64,000 bases of DNA from Parus major (Eukaryota > Chordata > Aves > Passeriformes > Paridae). Positions within the stretch are counted from its first letter, which is position 1, and each line of letters begins with the position of its first letter. The translations under genes and the position numbers were made by a program. Of this stretch, positions 1 to 15,000 are shown piece after piece. The stretch is from positions 75,361,356-75,425,355 of the forward strand of contig NC_031769.1 in NCBI RefSeq assembly GCF_001522545.3, written 5' to 3'. Under the pieces are notes generated by a model. It was not told where the DNA came from, did not search any database, and saw only the letters and a program-made list of their open reading frames with translations.

Positions 1-930
1 TGATTTAGGATTATCCAAGCAGAACTTCTGCCTGGGTAGCCCACAAACTCCTCCTTCCCTTGCATGTTCTTCTGAGGAGAGAGGACCAGAGAGGTTGCAC
101 AGCAGACAATAGGAACACCTTTAAGGGCTGCACAGACACCCAGACCTGGCTCCAGCATTCTTTGCATTTACACATCCAGCCACGTATTGCTAGGAAAGGG
201 ACCAGAGACTGCTTTCAAAGATGTCTTTGGAGACTGCAGATTAGTATTTGAAAATGTATGCATTTTCAGTCCATGGGAAAACTTTTCGGGTAGTAACTGT
301 CTCTTACGTGATCAAATGGGACCTTGGGATTTTGATTGTGGTTGACGTAGAGCAGAAATAAAATAGAACAAAACCAGAGCCCAACAACAGGGGAAAATGC
401 CAAATAAACTATATTTGAAATGTCCAGACACAACAAAACAAACACATTATTTTAAGAACAAGTAGTTATGAAATTTGTCTTGAACAAATGCAATCCAATT
501 TACCCAGTCTGGTGGCAGAGGAATCTAAGCTAGCATTAAGATGTAGGGCTGGACAGAAATTAAATTTAGAATGCAATACAGGGTAAGACAAAGATAGACC
601 CTCTTCCCACTCCTGTGTCTTCTTCCATCCTCCCAAAAAAGTAATCACAAGGAGTGAAAAAGTCAAGGATTTAAGGACTTGTGAATCTGTTCCCCAGTGC
701 TTGCAAGAGCAGAGTTCCTAAGGTTTCCTCTGCATCCTTGAGGGCTAAAATAAATTAAACAAAATAAAGAAAACAAGTTCTTAGCTGAAGCCCCAGCTCC
801 TAGTTGTGCTAGAATTTACTTCAGCAGCATGAAAAGAGTTTTCAGAAACAGATACAGTGGTGCACTAGATTTTAATAAAACAAAAAGGTAAATCAATTAT
901 CTATCTTTTTACAAGAGTTCCTTTATTCTT

Positions 931-962
931 CACACACACACACACACACACACCCACACACC
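931..962. repeat. (CA)n microsatellite
   Basis: Eleven perfect CA units followed by CCCACACACC; plus strand. Confidence 0.97.
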
Positions 963-2517
963 CTGATAAATTACATCATAGAACAGGAAGATACACCAAA
1001 GATGCCAGAAGAGAGGGGAAGCTGGAAAGCAAAACAAAATAAACTTTTTAAGAAAAACTTCTATGCATTCAACATGCATAGTTTGATAAGAGAAGAATCA
1101 AGTATGATATGTCTCATGGAGACAAAATACAAGGGTTACAACCAATTTAAGTGTGAAAATATTAAGCTGAGAACAACTTAGGACAATTAAAAAGATAATG
1201 GAAGCTACTGGAAAAAAAAGGCAAAACATGGAGAAAGACTCCTCATGAAAACCGGCCGTAACCTACGGGCACTCAAGGAATTACGACCATTTAAAGTGTA
1301 AACACCCTATGACATTTACAGCACAATGGTTTCCACATGCTGAAAATCTCAGAAGCTCAAGCACATCTTGGAAATACAAATTTCCAGCACTCTGACAGCA
1401 TTGGGCACAACACACATTGGTTTTTCCAATCGGGCTGTGTTCATACTGCTCTGACAGTAGCAGCAGGGTGCCTTAGGAGAGGGTGACAGGCTTAACTCCA
1501 GCAGCATGGCAGAGCATCCCTAATGCCTGGCTGTCAGATGCCTCCACATCATAGAGTATTCAGCAATATTCCTTAACTTTCTGTCTCCCAAGCTACCAGC
1601 TCTGGAAGCTGGCGATTCCAAGCAGCGAGTATCAGCTAATTGTTGCTGCTGCAACATTCAGGATGTTTTATGGGTCAGTTTGTCACATGCACATAATAAA
1701 TGCTTTTAACAGAGCTGCTCACACTGGGTAGGGAGATTTCTGCACAACTGTGAGAGCATCAATTGTGTGGCCCAAATTTACCCTCTACAGATCTTTACCC
1801 AGGAAAAGTTATATCAATGGAAGAAGAGAGCTTATGTTATCCTCTCCCTAAGGCACGTGTAATTCTCATTTTCAGTGACCTCTTTTGTGGGAAGAAAACT
1901 GTTCCATGAAACTGCTGTTTAATTTTTTGGTAGATTTAAGTATCAGAGGAAAATAATGGTGTGATATATCAGAAGTTTCCAGGGCTGATGTAAGATCTAG
2001 GGTTATGGCACCATGATTAAACTGGATATTCTCTCTTGAAAGCAGCCAGTCCCATGCAGATCTCACTCTCTTCCAACCTGCTAAGAATTATTCATTTTCA
2101 GTGGAAAAAAAGTTGGCATAAATCAAAAAACACTAATACAAGAGATTTATTAGCATACAGTGTCTAACTACCCCACCTCAAAATACTTCATGTAGAGATC
2201 CAAGGTACCAAGAAATTTTTCACATATCTCACTGCTCTGCTTCACTGCTGCACCCATCCATCCATGCACACATGATACAGAAAGATCAACTCTTCAGTTT
2301 AAATCCACAGCAGGCATCTCTAATTTATCTATTTCCAAGTTCTCTCTCCAAGGCTTGCTTGAGACCACTTTGCACACCCCTTCCTCCAAGTACGGGCACC
2401 ATAAACAAAAAAACAAGCACAAAACCCCCCTATACAACCTAACCCTTTGCTTAGCTTACAGGGACAAATTCCCTGCTGCCATGGTTACCATTCCAACTTC
2501 TCCTGTGGAACTAGAAA

Positions 2518-2541
2518 TAAAAAAAAATAATAATAAAAAAC
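2518..2541. repeat. A-rich/(AAT)n low complexity
   Basis: A run of A followed by three AAT units and a second A run. Confidence 0.8.
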
Positions 2542-3978
2542 CCCACAACTTCCCTGAGAACAGACGGCTATATGTTAGCTCTCCCTCCCCTCACTCATCA
2601 TTGTTAGCCACTAAATCAGCTACATCTGGCATTTTTAATTTGGACTAAATAAAATGTCACTAATTAAAAAGATGCCAAACAAGCAGTCCATGACATTATA
2701 GAAACAGCTTGGTATTCAGCCTATTATGAACCGAAAGGAATCAACCAGTTTTTACCAAAAGCTGAGAAACAAAGGCAACTAAATGGTCCTCTATACAATC
2801 CTACTCACAACAATGTCCTCCAACTCTCCCCTATCATCTACATGTACTGGGCTTTCCAGGCATTAATTCCTGGAGCAGCAGTGGCTCAAAAGTGAAGTAG
2901 TTAGCTCATTAGAGATTGTATTATATGGATTGAAGTCTGCAGCATTTATGCCAACTTTTAAAAAGAAGGTTACTTTGCTAAAGTGACAATAAGTAAGACA
3001 TTCAGCAGGCATACACACAAGTTGCTTTAGAAGACCTGTGGCTACATAGTGGATAAACAGTAATAGCCCCTCCTCTCTTATATTCTCCCCAGTTCGCAGC
3101 AGCCTGATTTGAAGTATCACAAACTGCTCCATCCTTCCGCTCTCGTAGCTCCTCTCTTCAGCATTTTCCTGAAGATTAACATGTCAGCTCTCTGCACCTC
3201 CTGCTGCAGGTCACAGAGCAGAGATGTGAGTGCTGCTTTGTACCAACACCTATTCCAGAGCAGCTCCTCTTACCCTGACATCAATATACCCTCCCCACCC
3301 AGTCCTTCCCATCATACTAAGTGTGTCTTTCTCCTTTGCAGGTACATCATTATCAGTATTCCACTGCTGCTTATCAAACAAGATTTCAGTGCAAAGCTGC
3401 ATATAAACCTATTTTCACAGCCCTTATATGTTTTCCATCATCTTTTTTGCCAACTGGTAATCTTTCATTCTATCCCTTGTGACTAGTTGAATAAACATTT
3501 GACTGATGTTATTTTTAGTGCCTCTAAGGCTGAGGATTTCCCAAGAGAACAGATCATCTTCTAAGCGCTCCGGTCCAGGTTCTCATTATTTATAAATCAG
3601 ATGACTGGCTCCTCTATTTTTACTGATACATGACATAGAACACATATTTAGGTGTATTTTGATTGCTATTGTTCAATTTCAGTACTGTTCATAATAAAGT
3701 AAGATCCAAACATTAAACATAGAAATCCCTCCACTAAAGTAAATTTTAATAGAATTCTTACAAGATATTCAAGCGGATTATGCTGGTAATGCTGGCACAT
3801 GCCAGGCAAGCAAAAATATTACTCTTACAAACTCAGTAGTTATAAATGAATTAACAGGGAGCTTTACCCTTGTAACTCCAAACTTTAATAATAAAGACAT
3901 AAGACAATGATATGTTTCACAGTCAACACACCTTCAACTGATTTTTGGTTTGAGTTTGTTTTTCATTATAAAAGTTTA

Positions 3979-4830
3979 AGAACAATCACAGGCTCACATA
4001 GGGTTGAGGGATGGAAAGGAGACCACTTTCCAACACAACCACTCCAGATCTCTGGAGGTTATCTGACCCACCCTGTAACTCAAGCAGGGTCACCTAGAGT
4101 GCCTTTCTCTGGGACAGCGTCCAGGTGCCTTGGAGTATCTCCAAGGACAGAGATTCACAACCTCTCTGGGCTGTGACTGAGAGCAGTCAGTCACCTTGAC
4201 AGTTAAAAGTGTTGCTTCACATTCAGAGAGAACATCCTGGGTTTCCATTTGTGCCCATTACTTCTGGTCCTACCCCTGGACACCACTGGAAAGATCCTGG
4301 GTCTGTCCTCTTTGCACTCTCCTTCAAGGTAATTATACACATTCATAAGATGCCCCTGAGCTTTCTCTTCTCCAGGCTGAACAGTCCCAGCTCTCTCTGC
4401 CTTTCCTCACAGCACTGATGCTCCAGTCCCCATATCATCTCTCTAGGCCTTTGCTGGATGTTCTCCAGTATGTCCACTTCTCTCTTATGCTGGGGAGCCC
4501 AGAACTGGACCCTGTATTAACCTCTGAATTCAGAGCCTTTGTATAAGGCTGAATAAACCTCCCTTAACCCACTGGCGATGCTTTGCCTGTGGCAGCCCAG
4601 GATATCGTCAGCCTTCTTAGCAGCAAGGGCATATTGCTGGTTTACACTCAACTTGGGAGTCCACCAGGACCCCCAGGTCTTTTTCTGCCAAGCTGTTTTC
4701 CAGCTGGGTGACTCCCAGCATGTATTGGTGCCTGAGGTTGTTCCTCCAAAGGTGCAGGACTTCACACTCACCCTAGTTAAACTTTATGAGCTTTGTTGCA
4801 GCCCATTTCTCTAGCCTTGAAGCTCTTATA
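3979..4830 (-). mobile_element. CR1 LINE, 5'-truncated, antisense to + strand
   Basis: On the minus strand this is the 3' part of a CR1 retrotransposon. The segment around 4771-4517 still translates as the end of the CR1 reverse-transcriptase ORF2: QQYALAAKKADDILGC and SIASGLREVYSALYKG correspond to the bird consensus block QQCALVAKKANGILGC...SREVILPLYSAL. The plus strand shows other CR1 landmarks in reverse: agcccagaactggaccctgta, ctttctcttctccaggctga and cacaacctctctgggc. The left end (about 3979-4010) resembles the degenerate CR1 3' tail. The 5' part is missing, as usual for CR1, and frameshifts show it is long dead. Boundaries are approximate. It lies in GRB10 sense orientation inside the intron. 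Confidence 0.93.
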
Positions 4831-7800
4831 CAAATAGTGAAAAGTTACATAACCACAACAGTAAATAAAAGCATCAGAAGATCTAGTTTGATCAGGAACC
4901 CTAAATGGGTCTTTTGTAGGATTCTTCATCAGTATTTTTCCAAGCCAAGTATTTTTCCAAGAAGGTGGTTCAAAGTTCCCTTTAAGTTAGTGTTACAGTC
5001 AGCCTGTCAAAGGCTGATGAAGTTAATAGTGTACGTATAAATATGAAGTAGTGTGCTGAAATCAATGTCATGATAAAAAATGCTTCCTCATATAGATTAC
5101 AACATAATGCCAGAGATATGATGCCAAAGCCTGCATGAAAGAAAATGCTACTTCTTCATTCAGCATCTGCTTCAGATTATTTTGCATGGAAGTCACTGCT
5201 GCTCTGAAGCTGTCAAGGCACAGTCAGCTTCCAATTAAGCTATCTTATCTTTGAAGTTAATTGGAAGCAAAGCTTTCTCCTCCCTATAGGCATCCCCCTA
5301 CAAGCAAGTAATCTGAGATAATTTCCAAATGTATTCATTCTGTGCTGTCCACCCAATTAAGTATCTTACATAAATGCAATCAAAGAGCCTTCTCTCTAAT
5401 TGAAAAGTTTATGCAACAATTTTCATGAGGATCCCATTAAACATTTAAAATAATTACCTGTATTAAAAAGACAATTATATTCAAATAGCTCACATGCCTA
5501 GTTTCTTTGTTTAGTGCATGCAAAAGGGTAAGAAAAAAATCCCCAGAGAAAAAGAGCAAACATTGGGTGAATCCTTTAAGACAAGAGATACTCTCTAGAA
5601 ACCAATTCTGCATAATATTAAATGGGAAATCTTTTAACAGTGGCCTTTCTACTGTAGCTGATCATAGAGAAACCAACCACTTCCAAGACTCCAAAAGGCA
5701 GTGCCAAGGGGGCTGACTGTATTTTATGTGCTATAGATAACACATAAAATTCATTACCTACAAGCATGCTTCTTTCTGCCCCTTTCTCCTCTCTCTAAAT
5801 TATTGTCAAGTGGTTAAAGAAATCCACCATGCAAAGATACCAGTAACTTTATCTCTGTCCTGGCATGAATGGTAATTTTTTTCTCAAAGGATTTTGATGC
5901 CTCTGTATTTATATCATGGATCTTCTTTAGGATTATGCTGAGAAAAATCTGGGTCATTGAAACCTTCTTGAACTGAACCACAGAGAAAATGAAAGAGAAT
6001 ATAAAGGCACTGGTGTCAGGTTTATTAAAGGAAAATACCTTTTCCCAAGCCCATTTTCTCCATGATTGACTGGCAGAAGGTAGATCAACCTTTGGACATC
6101 TTTCTTATTCCAAAGTTTCTATTTCCATAATTCCATTCCTTTTCAAAATAAAACATTTTTTAAAATGCTGTGTTTTTGGCTCACAGACCCAGCTATGTAA
6201 GTTTAAGAAAGCTAGCCTCAAAAGGCAAAAGTACAATTTATATCAACATATAATGGAATACATGCAAACATCTCAGGATCCTAGTGTCCTGGGCAACATG
6301 ATAATTTAATAGCCCCTCCTAGACAAAACTTGAACCAAATATATTTCAACATAAACTGTGTTTTTCCCTTCCCTTCCTTCCCCAGACAGTATCTAGGTTT
6401 GATATGAATCTGAATACTAAGATCTGCTTCCCTTAATCTCTATGCTTATTGCAGTCTTGTATTTATGTAACCTAGTAACGTGCACTTAAATATCATTCTA
6501 TAAATTTTAAATTTCAATATCTAATTCTTCCATTCAATTACCATGTAGAATTTCTTAGGTTAAATACATAGTAGTACATGAAAAAACTAATTAATTTATT
6601 TCAAGTGTCCTTTAAAAACATATTGCATTAATAATTGGCAATAATAATATTAACTATTAATTATTACTTCATTTCTAACTGTGTCAAACCAAACTTCCTG
6701 ACTTCAGCAAGCTACTTACCACTTTCAATTCATTCATGTAGAGACAATTCTACACATAAGAAAAACTTTATTGCCTTTTCAAGCTTCAGAAGGATGGTAG
6801 CTTTGGGTGGTGGCAAAGCATAAGGTTTCCTACTGGAGAAACATCTATCTTGCCTTTTGTAAGGCATAGAAAAGTGTCACAACACATAGAAAAGCATCTC
6901 CCACGACTCCCCCATCTTCCTGCACAAGATTACACATAGCAAAAGTAGAAACTGCTACCTGCAGAGTATTAACAAAAATACTCAGCACTGAACCTATTTT
7001 TCCTTCAACTGTTGCTTACATACTCTTCAATATAATTGACACTAATCAGACCTACAGTGTGATATATGAGTGGTTTTGTGGATTTGTTTCCAGAGTTCTG
7101 TAGGTTCTTCTTTCAGTGAGCCCAGCTGTACAGAAAACAACTCAAATTTGCTTGGCTCACATCAACCAAGGCTTTGCCAATCTGTGCGCCCTATGAATTT
7201 CACTTTTTAAAGCCTAACAAAATAGCTAGTGCATGGATGTCCTTCAGCTATACCATGAAAACCCTGTTTAAAGAAATGAAAAGGTACATAGTCTGTGAGT
7301 GTGATATAACACACTTTCCTTCCACAGACAGTGCCTTGTTAAGCCAAGTGTTTTTTCTGCAGACACCATTCTTTTCCGTATGTACAGACTAGATGAGATA
7401 AATTGTCAGGTACCCTCATTCTGGGGCTTAACACGGAATGGACCTTGAGATGACAAATTCAGCTTTTTTAGTTAGTTAAACATCAGAAAAATATCTTAAT
7501 GACTTTGATTGTCCCTTACAAAGATAATCAGTTGGGGAAATTAAACCCCCTTCCTTCCTCACAAACCAACTTGAGTTTCTTGCATTTAGCTTTCTACAGA
7601 AAACAAGAGCTAATGGTAGCTTTCCCTAGTACAAAATCAGAAAGCAAATCAGAGCTGTTACTTTCTAAAATGGCAGTCCAGTTCTTCAACCCTCTTCCTT
7701 TCAAACTCTTACTATTGCTCTCCCCTCAATGGGCTTACTGGCTCTTCAAGAGGTATTTCCCCAGCCCAGATTCCCATTTGTTAGTAAATTTTCTTTTCTT

Positions 7801-10800
7801 CTCAAAAATTGGCATGGCTATTGTGTATCAAGTACCAATGCTAAAACTATCTATCCATGCAAGGCTGTATTCCCTCCCTAAATCTTAGCTATACTCCTCT
7901 ATTGAAAAGGCTATCTCAAATGTCTGAATACTGCACATGAAATGAAACTGCTAAACAGACGTGGAAGACTGCTGACTTGAATTTGCACAAGACTGTGATG
8001 AAAAATCACAAAGTTATGAAACTCATAATTTATCACAAGCCCTTAACAAATGATGCAAAAAAATCAGCCCTGGACCTGCCAGTATCTCTCCAGATAGACA
8101 AACTCTGCTATTTCTTTCAGGAGTAACTGAGGACATTGGCCATTCAGGCACATGGTCAAAAAAAAAAATTCCCACTTAGAAACAAGGCCCAATTCGGTCC
8201 TAACAAAATAGCTCAGTAACTTAGGGGAAGGAAAGGATCTTCATGATCACAGATCACTACCTGGTTTGCATTTCACCTGAACTACACAGAGGTGGCAGTC
8301 ATTTCAGCTGTCACTAGCCCCCTCAGTCACAGCACATCCTGTCTTTACTAGTCATTCAGGTTCTCACTGTGGTGAACAGAGAGAGGAAGACACACTTGTG
8401 CAACTTACCATCTTTTCTACTTTAAGACAGCACGAAAGCACTTGAAAAGTACTTCCTTATGTCACCATTAACTGGAGACAAGCAACCCAAATAAGAGGTG
8501 CGGAGGTATAGAGCATACAACAAGGACCCTTGGTCAGACCATAAGGTTCATCAAGCAAAGTATGGAATGCAACACCTTCCCAAAATAGCACTTACTGTTG
8601 TTTTTGACAGGAAGCAAGCATCTACCTTAAGAGATCTGTGAACAGAAGGACAGTTAAAGGCTTGGACTACCATGTTTGCATCTGACAGCATGGATCTGAC
8701 AACCTAAGGGTGATTAAACCCAAATGTCTGACAGAGCTTTTATGTGACTTATGCACTGAGTTTGAGCCAACTGCTGATTTGCCCACTCATAATATGAAGC
8801 TGGACACAAAAATGTGAAGAAATACCAAGAAATCCCAGTATCATCCTTCAAAGTTAAAGTTTTTTATCTCCACTTCTTCCAAGCTGAGATTCAAAAAAGG
8901 GCTCCTGGTACGTGGGCATAACAACTATGCTGGATATGTGCATTAATCTACATGCCACTTTCTAGCAGCAAAAAAATGCCACTACAGAGCAAATAATACA
9001 AAAAGCATAGCCATTCCTACTACTTGTCTGTTGTAGGTTAAGACCTCCAAGTTTGTCGTACATTAATACACATGTTTTATAATTCAATGTGCAATCAATA
9101 ATCAAAATAGGTATTTAATTCCAGATATTGCTAACTCGGGTGCAGCATACAAACTTAATTTGCAATCCTGTTATGCAAAGTCAAATATGTCCTTCAAAAA
9201 TACTTCATTATGGTTGTAGTGCAAAAGCAGAATTGCCCAGCATAAATAAATATTCTTCAACAGGCATTCAAAAGATCTGTTAAGTCATTGTAGGATAACT
9301 GGCCTTACAAAAGTTTTGCACCAACACAATTAGGTTTGTACAAAAAAACATGGAAAAATTCCTTTCATATCAGGATCAGAGTTCTGCATTGACTGCAAGT
9401 CTAAGCCAAGAAATATGAGCTACTATCCAGTCAGACTTTAAATACCTTCTCTTCAAATATTTCTGATGTATTTCTTGTACTCAGTGAGACCTTACTGGTT
9501 TGAAATTTTATATAAATATTGTGATACAATTTAAGAGGAAAAATAATTACTTTCTCCTTTCCTACATTAAAGTATTTTAAAATAAAGAAATGAAGACAAT
9601 CAATTAATTCCCCCACAACCATTAATTCTCAAGTCTAGATATTGCCACTATGTTGCACTTAATATGTTCAGAAAAGACATAGCTGTGATAGAGATGAACT
9701 ATTACGCAGAAAGCAGACTGCTGCAAACTCAGAGAATGCAGTCATTATGAATCATGTCTGACACTGTACACATTTTTTATATTACTTTTGCTGGAATGTT
9801 ACTAGGGTCTCCCCTTTCTTAATGGCTAGTACTTGGATGTAGGGCTATTAGCACTTCCAGGCCTCTAGCACAGGGATAAAACAAGCCCTTTGCACGCTCA
9901 TCATCCTTGAGCACCTTGATAGACAAGTTAAACATCACAGCTTTTACAGATGCACACTGGAGAAAGCTTGGGAAAGAGGCAAAGCAGAGAAACTGATGTG
10001 AGCATGTTTACAGTGCTGTAAAATTTCTTTCACCATCTCCAGAGCCAGTTTATTTACTTATTTAAGGGATAAAAGTAACATATAGAAAGCTTCCTATGAA
10101 GTTCATTCAGCTCTTTCATTTCAATGACTGTACACCATCATAGCAGTCTTTCACCTCAGAGCTATTTAGACATCAATAGATGAACCTGCTGGAGTCACCC
10201 AAAGCCAATATCTGCTGCAGACGCAATTTCTCTACTCACTGAAAAACTCCATTCATGCTCTGTCTCACTTCTTGCAGGATTTCTTGCTGTAACTGAAATC
10301 CTAAAAGGTTTCTCTGTGACCTCTGATGATTGCCCAAATGCTATTCCATGGACACAGAGGGCAAGACATGGTGAAACTTTACACAGAAGCTAGTGCAACC
10401 TTGGGCAGAGCACAAAGGTAATTTCTTGTTAGTCAGATTGGCTTGAAGATCCTCTGTATTACTTGAAGTGTTGCAATTAAGTACTGCTCTAAGCTGTGAT
10501 TAATTAGGCTGTAAGCAAATGCTCATTTGTAACTTGCATGTAGTGTAACGGAGAACTGAATTTTCACTGGGAGCAAAGGGAAATTACACTGAAGGTACAT
10601 TTGCACAAATATAGCCGTCAGCCTCCTGATTTCCCCCTTCTTATGAATATCCTAGAAAATATTAAAAATGCGTTACATTGTACAAATGGTTAGAAATTGA
10701 CAATCTTTATCCCTGGGACTAAATGTGGTGCTCTCATGGCCTCCCAGCTAACAAGCACTTCACTTCCCTTGGAATGATAGCCTCTCTCTGCAGAAGATGA

Positions 10801-11499
10801 GAGACTCTGGATTTAGACTAACTTTTCCACCTGTGCAGGCAAAAAAAACCCCAACAACCCAACACCAAAAAATAACCAAAATCTCCAACAGACTAAGATG
10901 CAAATCATGGTAAGTATGCTCAAAGTAAAAGAAAAAGCATAAACCAAAACTTTCACCTAAAACAGTGACTGGATCCACATTCAGGAGTAAAACTCAGACT
11001 CAGCACCATTCATGAAGACAACAAAAGAGGTTCTCAAATATATTTAGGACCTTTTAAATGCTAGAAAGGGAATGACATTAGCTTCAAGTGTAGCAAGAGC
11101 ATTTTTCAGCAAAACATTATTTAAGTCTGCCTTTTAGAGCATGCTCATTTGATAAAGCTGTAACAAGAGGCAAGGCTCAACCTCACTTGGATGAGCTTCA
11201 CAAAGCTTTAACAAGCCAATTCATTAAAGAAAAAAGTTCAAAGGTCAGCCTTGGGAAAAAAATACATAGAACAAACCAGCATATAACACAGAAAAACACA
11301 AGGAGAATATCAAACACAAGGTTTTACCTGCATGACTAGATGTTGTTATTCCTGTAACATTAGCTTTTTTTTCTTTGCCCCATGCAGAGGAGGGGGATCT
11401 TTATATATTTAATGTCTATTTCTTTTCAAGCTGTCCCATAAATCCATTATAAGGTGACAGTACTGCAAGAAATCTTTTGATTTTCTTGTATACACAGTC

Positions 11500-11533
11500 A
11501 TATATATGTATATGTGTGTGTGTATATATATAC
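11500..11533. repeat. (TA)n/(TG)n compound microsatellite
   Basis: Alternating TA and TG units, TA flanking a (TG) core. Confidence 0.95.
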
Positions 11534-11998
11534 TTCAAACATTTAAACATAACACTGCTCTGGAGTTTGTGACAACTTAGTAAAAAGTATTCATAAAATG
11601 AAGCACAACAGGTCTTTTCCAATGCTAAAACAGTGTACCTGATACCTGATGCTTATCAAAGATCCCATCTATAGCTTCTTCAGCAGAAGTGAGTACTTGG
11701 GGAATGAGAATTGCTGAAAACATCTGTAAAGCTTTTCATAAGCTCTAGAAATATTGTGGTGGCTGTCTTGCTTTGGGGAGATTTTAGTAAGCAATACAGA
11801 AAATAAGTGTTACCAGCAACAATGTGACAAGCAAGTTACTTCAGAGTAATTATATGGTCTCAAAATTCGCAGGTAAGGACATATTCACAAATGACTCATA
11901 GAAGCCAGAGGCGGACTGGTATGTAAAATTAAATCCAGGTGTTTTTCTATGGGGACACCGTTACTTAGCTTAGAATACTATCATTTATGTTTTACTCC

Positions 11999-12014
11999 TT
12001 TTTTTTTTTTTTTT
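11999..12014. repeat. poly(T) tract
   Basis: Sixteen T in a row, with a second T9 tract shortly after. No retrocopy could be recognised beside it. Confidence 0.9.
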
Positions 12015-15000
12015 CCAAGCAGTTTTTTTTTAAGCAACACTTGTTCCTTTTTCCTATTCTTATTACCTATTCTGGCAAGGATGGTAAAGAAAGACAATTT
12101 TTAAAGGTGAACACAAAAGGTGAGAGGAGGAACATGTGCAAGGTCAGCCCATGGTGAGGCAGCCAACCTTCCCTGGTGACTGTCAGGCACAGGCATCAGT
12201 CCCAGCACTCAGAAGCTGCTCCCTCTGCAGCTCCTGAGCATGATTCAGTGAGCCTAATGCCTCCTCCAACAGCATGGGACATCAGGCAGACATGAAGCAT
12301 GGAGCAGGAGATAACATTCCTATTAAATGTATGGATGGAGAGTGCACACTGTAATCTTTGTGTGTGTGTACGGTGAAGCAGTGTCCTAATAAGCCCATCT
12401 CTAAATAATCCCAAAAAAACAGAGCAGTTCTTCACTCATGCCAGACAAATGGCAGATGAAAGGGGTAGCTGAAAAGACCTGGGTGCTATGAAGTGGCACC
12501 TGTTTGGTAAAACACAGAAGCAGCTTTTAAAGGTCCCTCCCACTTTCATCCCCTTCTCCCATAAAAACTTACAGAACAGTGTTTTCTTTACTGTTAATGA
12601 AATCTCACTGGAAGTAAGTCTGCTGAGATAAAGCTACTTTATTCACATTCCCCAGAAACATCCCATGCTCAACATGGGATCTTGGATCCCAACTTCCAGC
12701 TGATAGTCCAGCCATTTTGTTTTGGAATGCTATTCATTCCTCCCTCAGCAACACCAGAAAAAACCAAACATTCCAAGCATGAAGCACAACAATAGTATTT
12801 CCAATTCTGTTGCTTCCTGAAATGCAGTAGGAGAAACCAGCTCCTGTAACCCCAGCAGGGTCTACGACTGGAGAGGACAAGCAATCCTAATGCCAATGGA
12901 GATACATGAAATGCAGTTTCTATGAACCGATGGTGTCTTGTCCTTTACCAAGTCGAGATTAAACTCACTTTTATGTAAATTTTGCAAATGATGTTCAGAT
13001 TACAGCCAGGCTGAAGCAAAGATTGAAGGTACTTACATTAAACAAAAACACTTTTTAGTACAGTGATTCTGCACTCTTAGGAAGAAGAATAATAGAGTAA
13101 GAATTTGATAGCAATAGGAGGCTATAAATCAAGAGCACAGAGAATTGAAACTCATCCCACAATGATTTAATTAACTCAGTGGTATTCTTATAATACAAAA
13201 ACGCTATTAAATTCCAACTGACATTTCCCCATGTTTAGGAAATGGAACAAAACTGTATCTGCAAGCTCTGGCACAATGCAAGTACATCCCATTACCAAAA
13301 CAGTGAACTAACTCCAAAATCTTTCTTCCCCATGCATCCATACACAAACATCACCTAAGTGAAGATGGACATTTCAAATAGATTTCCACTTTAATCATGG
13401 GCACAGGTCACTGTCCAGGAAATTAAAACAAGTCTAAAGAAGCTTTTTTACCTGCTCTGAATGAACAGCATCCCTCCTCACAATTAAGCAACAACTGTGC
13501 TGATGGGTTGGAACAGAATAGCTTTGCCTTCCATCCCTAGAAGTAGATGCCAGCAAGCAAGCAAAACCTTGGGTGTCTTCCCAGTCCTGCACGCCATATG
13601 TCCACAGCATCTACCAGGGATCACCAGCAGCTCAGCTGCAGGTGCCAGCACAGCTCTGCAAGAGCTGCCACAGCTCACCTCGGGAAGAACCTCATGGTCA
13701 GCTCACCCATCAGCTGCTGGCAACAAACTGGTACCACAAGGTCACATAGGATACACACAGCAGAAGCGCTAAACTATGAGTTGGTGCCTTCTTTCACTTG
13801 CCTCACTGGGCAGCAGAAGTCCAAAAAGGCTTCTATCCAAAATGTTGAAAGTTGACCCGAACTCACACCTTGAGTCCAGACAGCACAGATGTCACATACA
13901 CTTGGTGTGGCTATTCCTGCCTTGCTGAATGACTCCTTAAAGACTATCAGCACAAAGTTATGACATCTCTGATTCGTCTCAACCATTTGTTTATGGTATA
14001 GTTGCAGTCACTCAGTATAGTGCTGGGGTTTTTTTAATTCCCTACTGCACTTAGGTTTACACCAAAACCCATTCCTGCCTGTCTCACTAGGCACAGAGAG
14101 AATTAGAATTCCTCTCATATTATGCTTTCCCATTTTTCACTGGCTTCTCAGATAACTCCTCAGTTCTGTTAATTCCTGATCATAGAACAGCAAAGTTATA
14201 TTCTAACTCTGCCATTAATAAAATATAGCAAGAGGAATGTGCAACAAAATGTGCAAGGGCACGCGTAACTGAGATGCACACACAAAAATATAGTATGAAC
14301 ACACTAATGCAGTTACTGGTGCAAATACTATAGACTGCTCAGTATTATTACTGTGCAACTTCAACCTTGTGCTTAACTTTAGCTTTTTAAAACAACTGCA
14401 AATATTACTGTGTGGCTGGAGACCCAATGGGGGTACCAGTACACATGGAGCAAGGCAGGCTTGGGCTAGATCAGTTCCATCCTGCCCTGTGTGCCAGACC
14501 AGTGTCGGATGGACAGTGCATTCCCTGCTGGTCCTGACCACACAGCCCTCCTCCCAGCACATCCCCATGACTGGAGCATCACTTCCAAGTGGGGAGCCAA
14601 AATGCTCCTGGGAGCTGGGCCAGGTTTGTGTCATTAGAAACAAAAAAATCCCAACAAATAACATAGTCTTGGGTTTGAGCATGAGATGCCCTTAGTATTT
14701 CCAGTAATTCATGTTGGGACTGTAACTACTGTTCCAGCACTTTCCAAAAAGAAAGAACAAAGGCACTCATTTCTTTCTACCACAAAGCTTCTTGCTGTAA
14801 GAGGCATGAAGAAGGAGAAACAGCAGCTTTGCCTCTGTTCTGATCCCAGTCCTCAGCAGGCCACGTGCAGGGCTCCAGCTGGAGAGCCTGCAGACCCACC
14901 TGGTTACCAGCACTAACAGCACCAAGGGCTGCCAATCTTTAGCTTAGTCCAGAAGGCTTGTCAGACCTCAGATATTCATCACTCTCTTCTTCAGTAATGA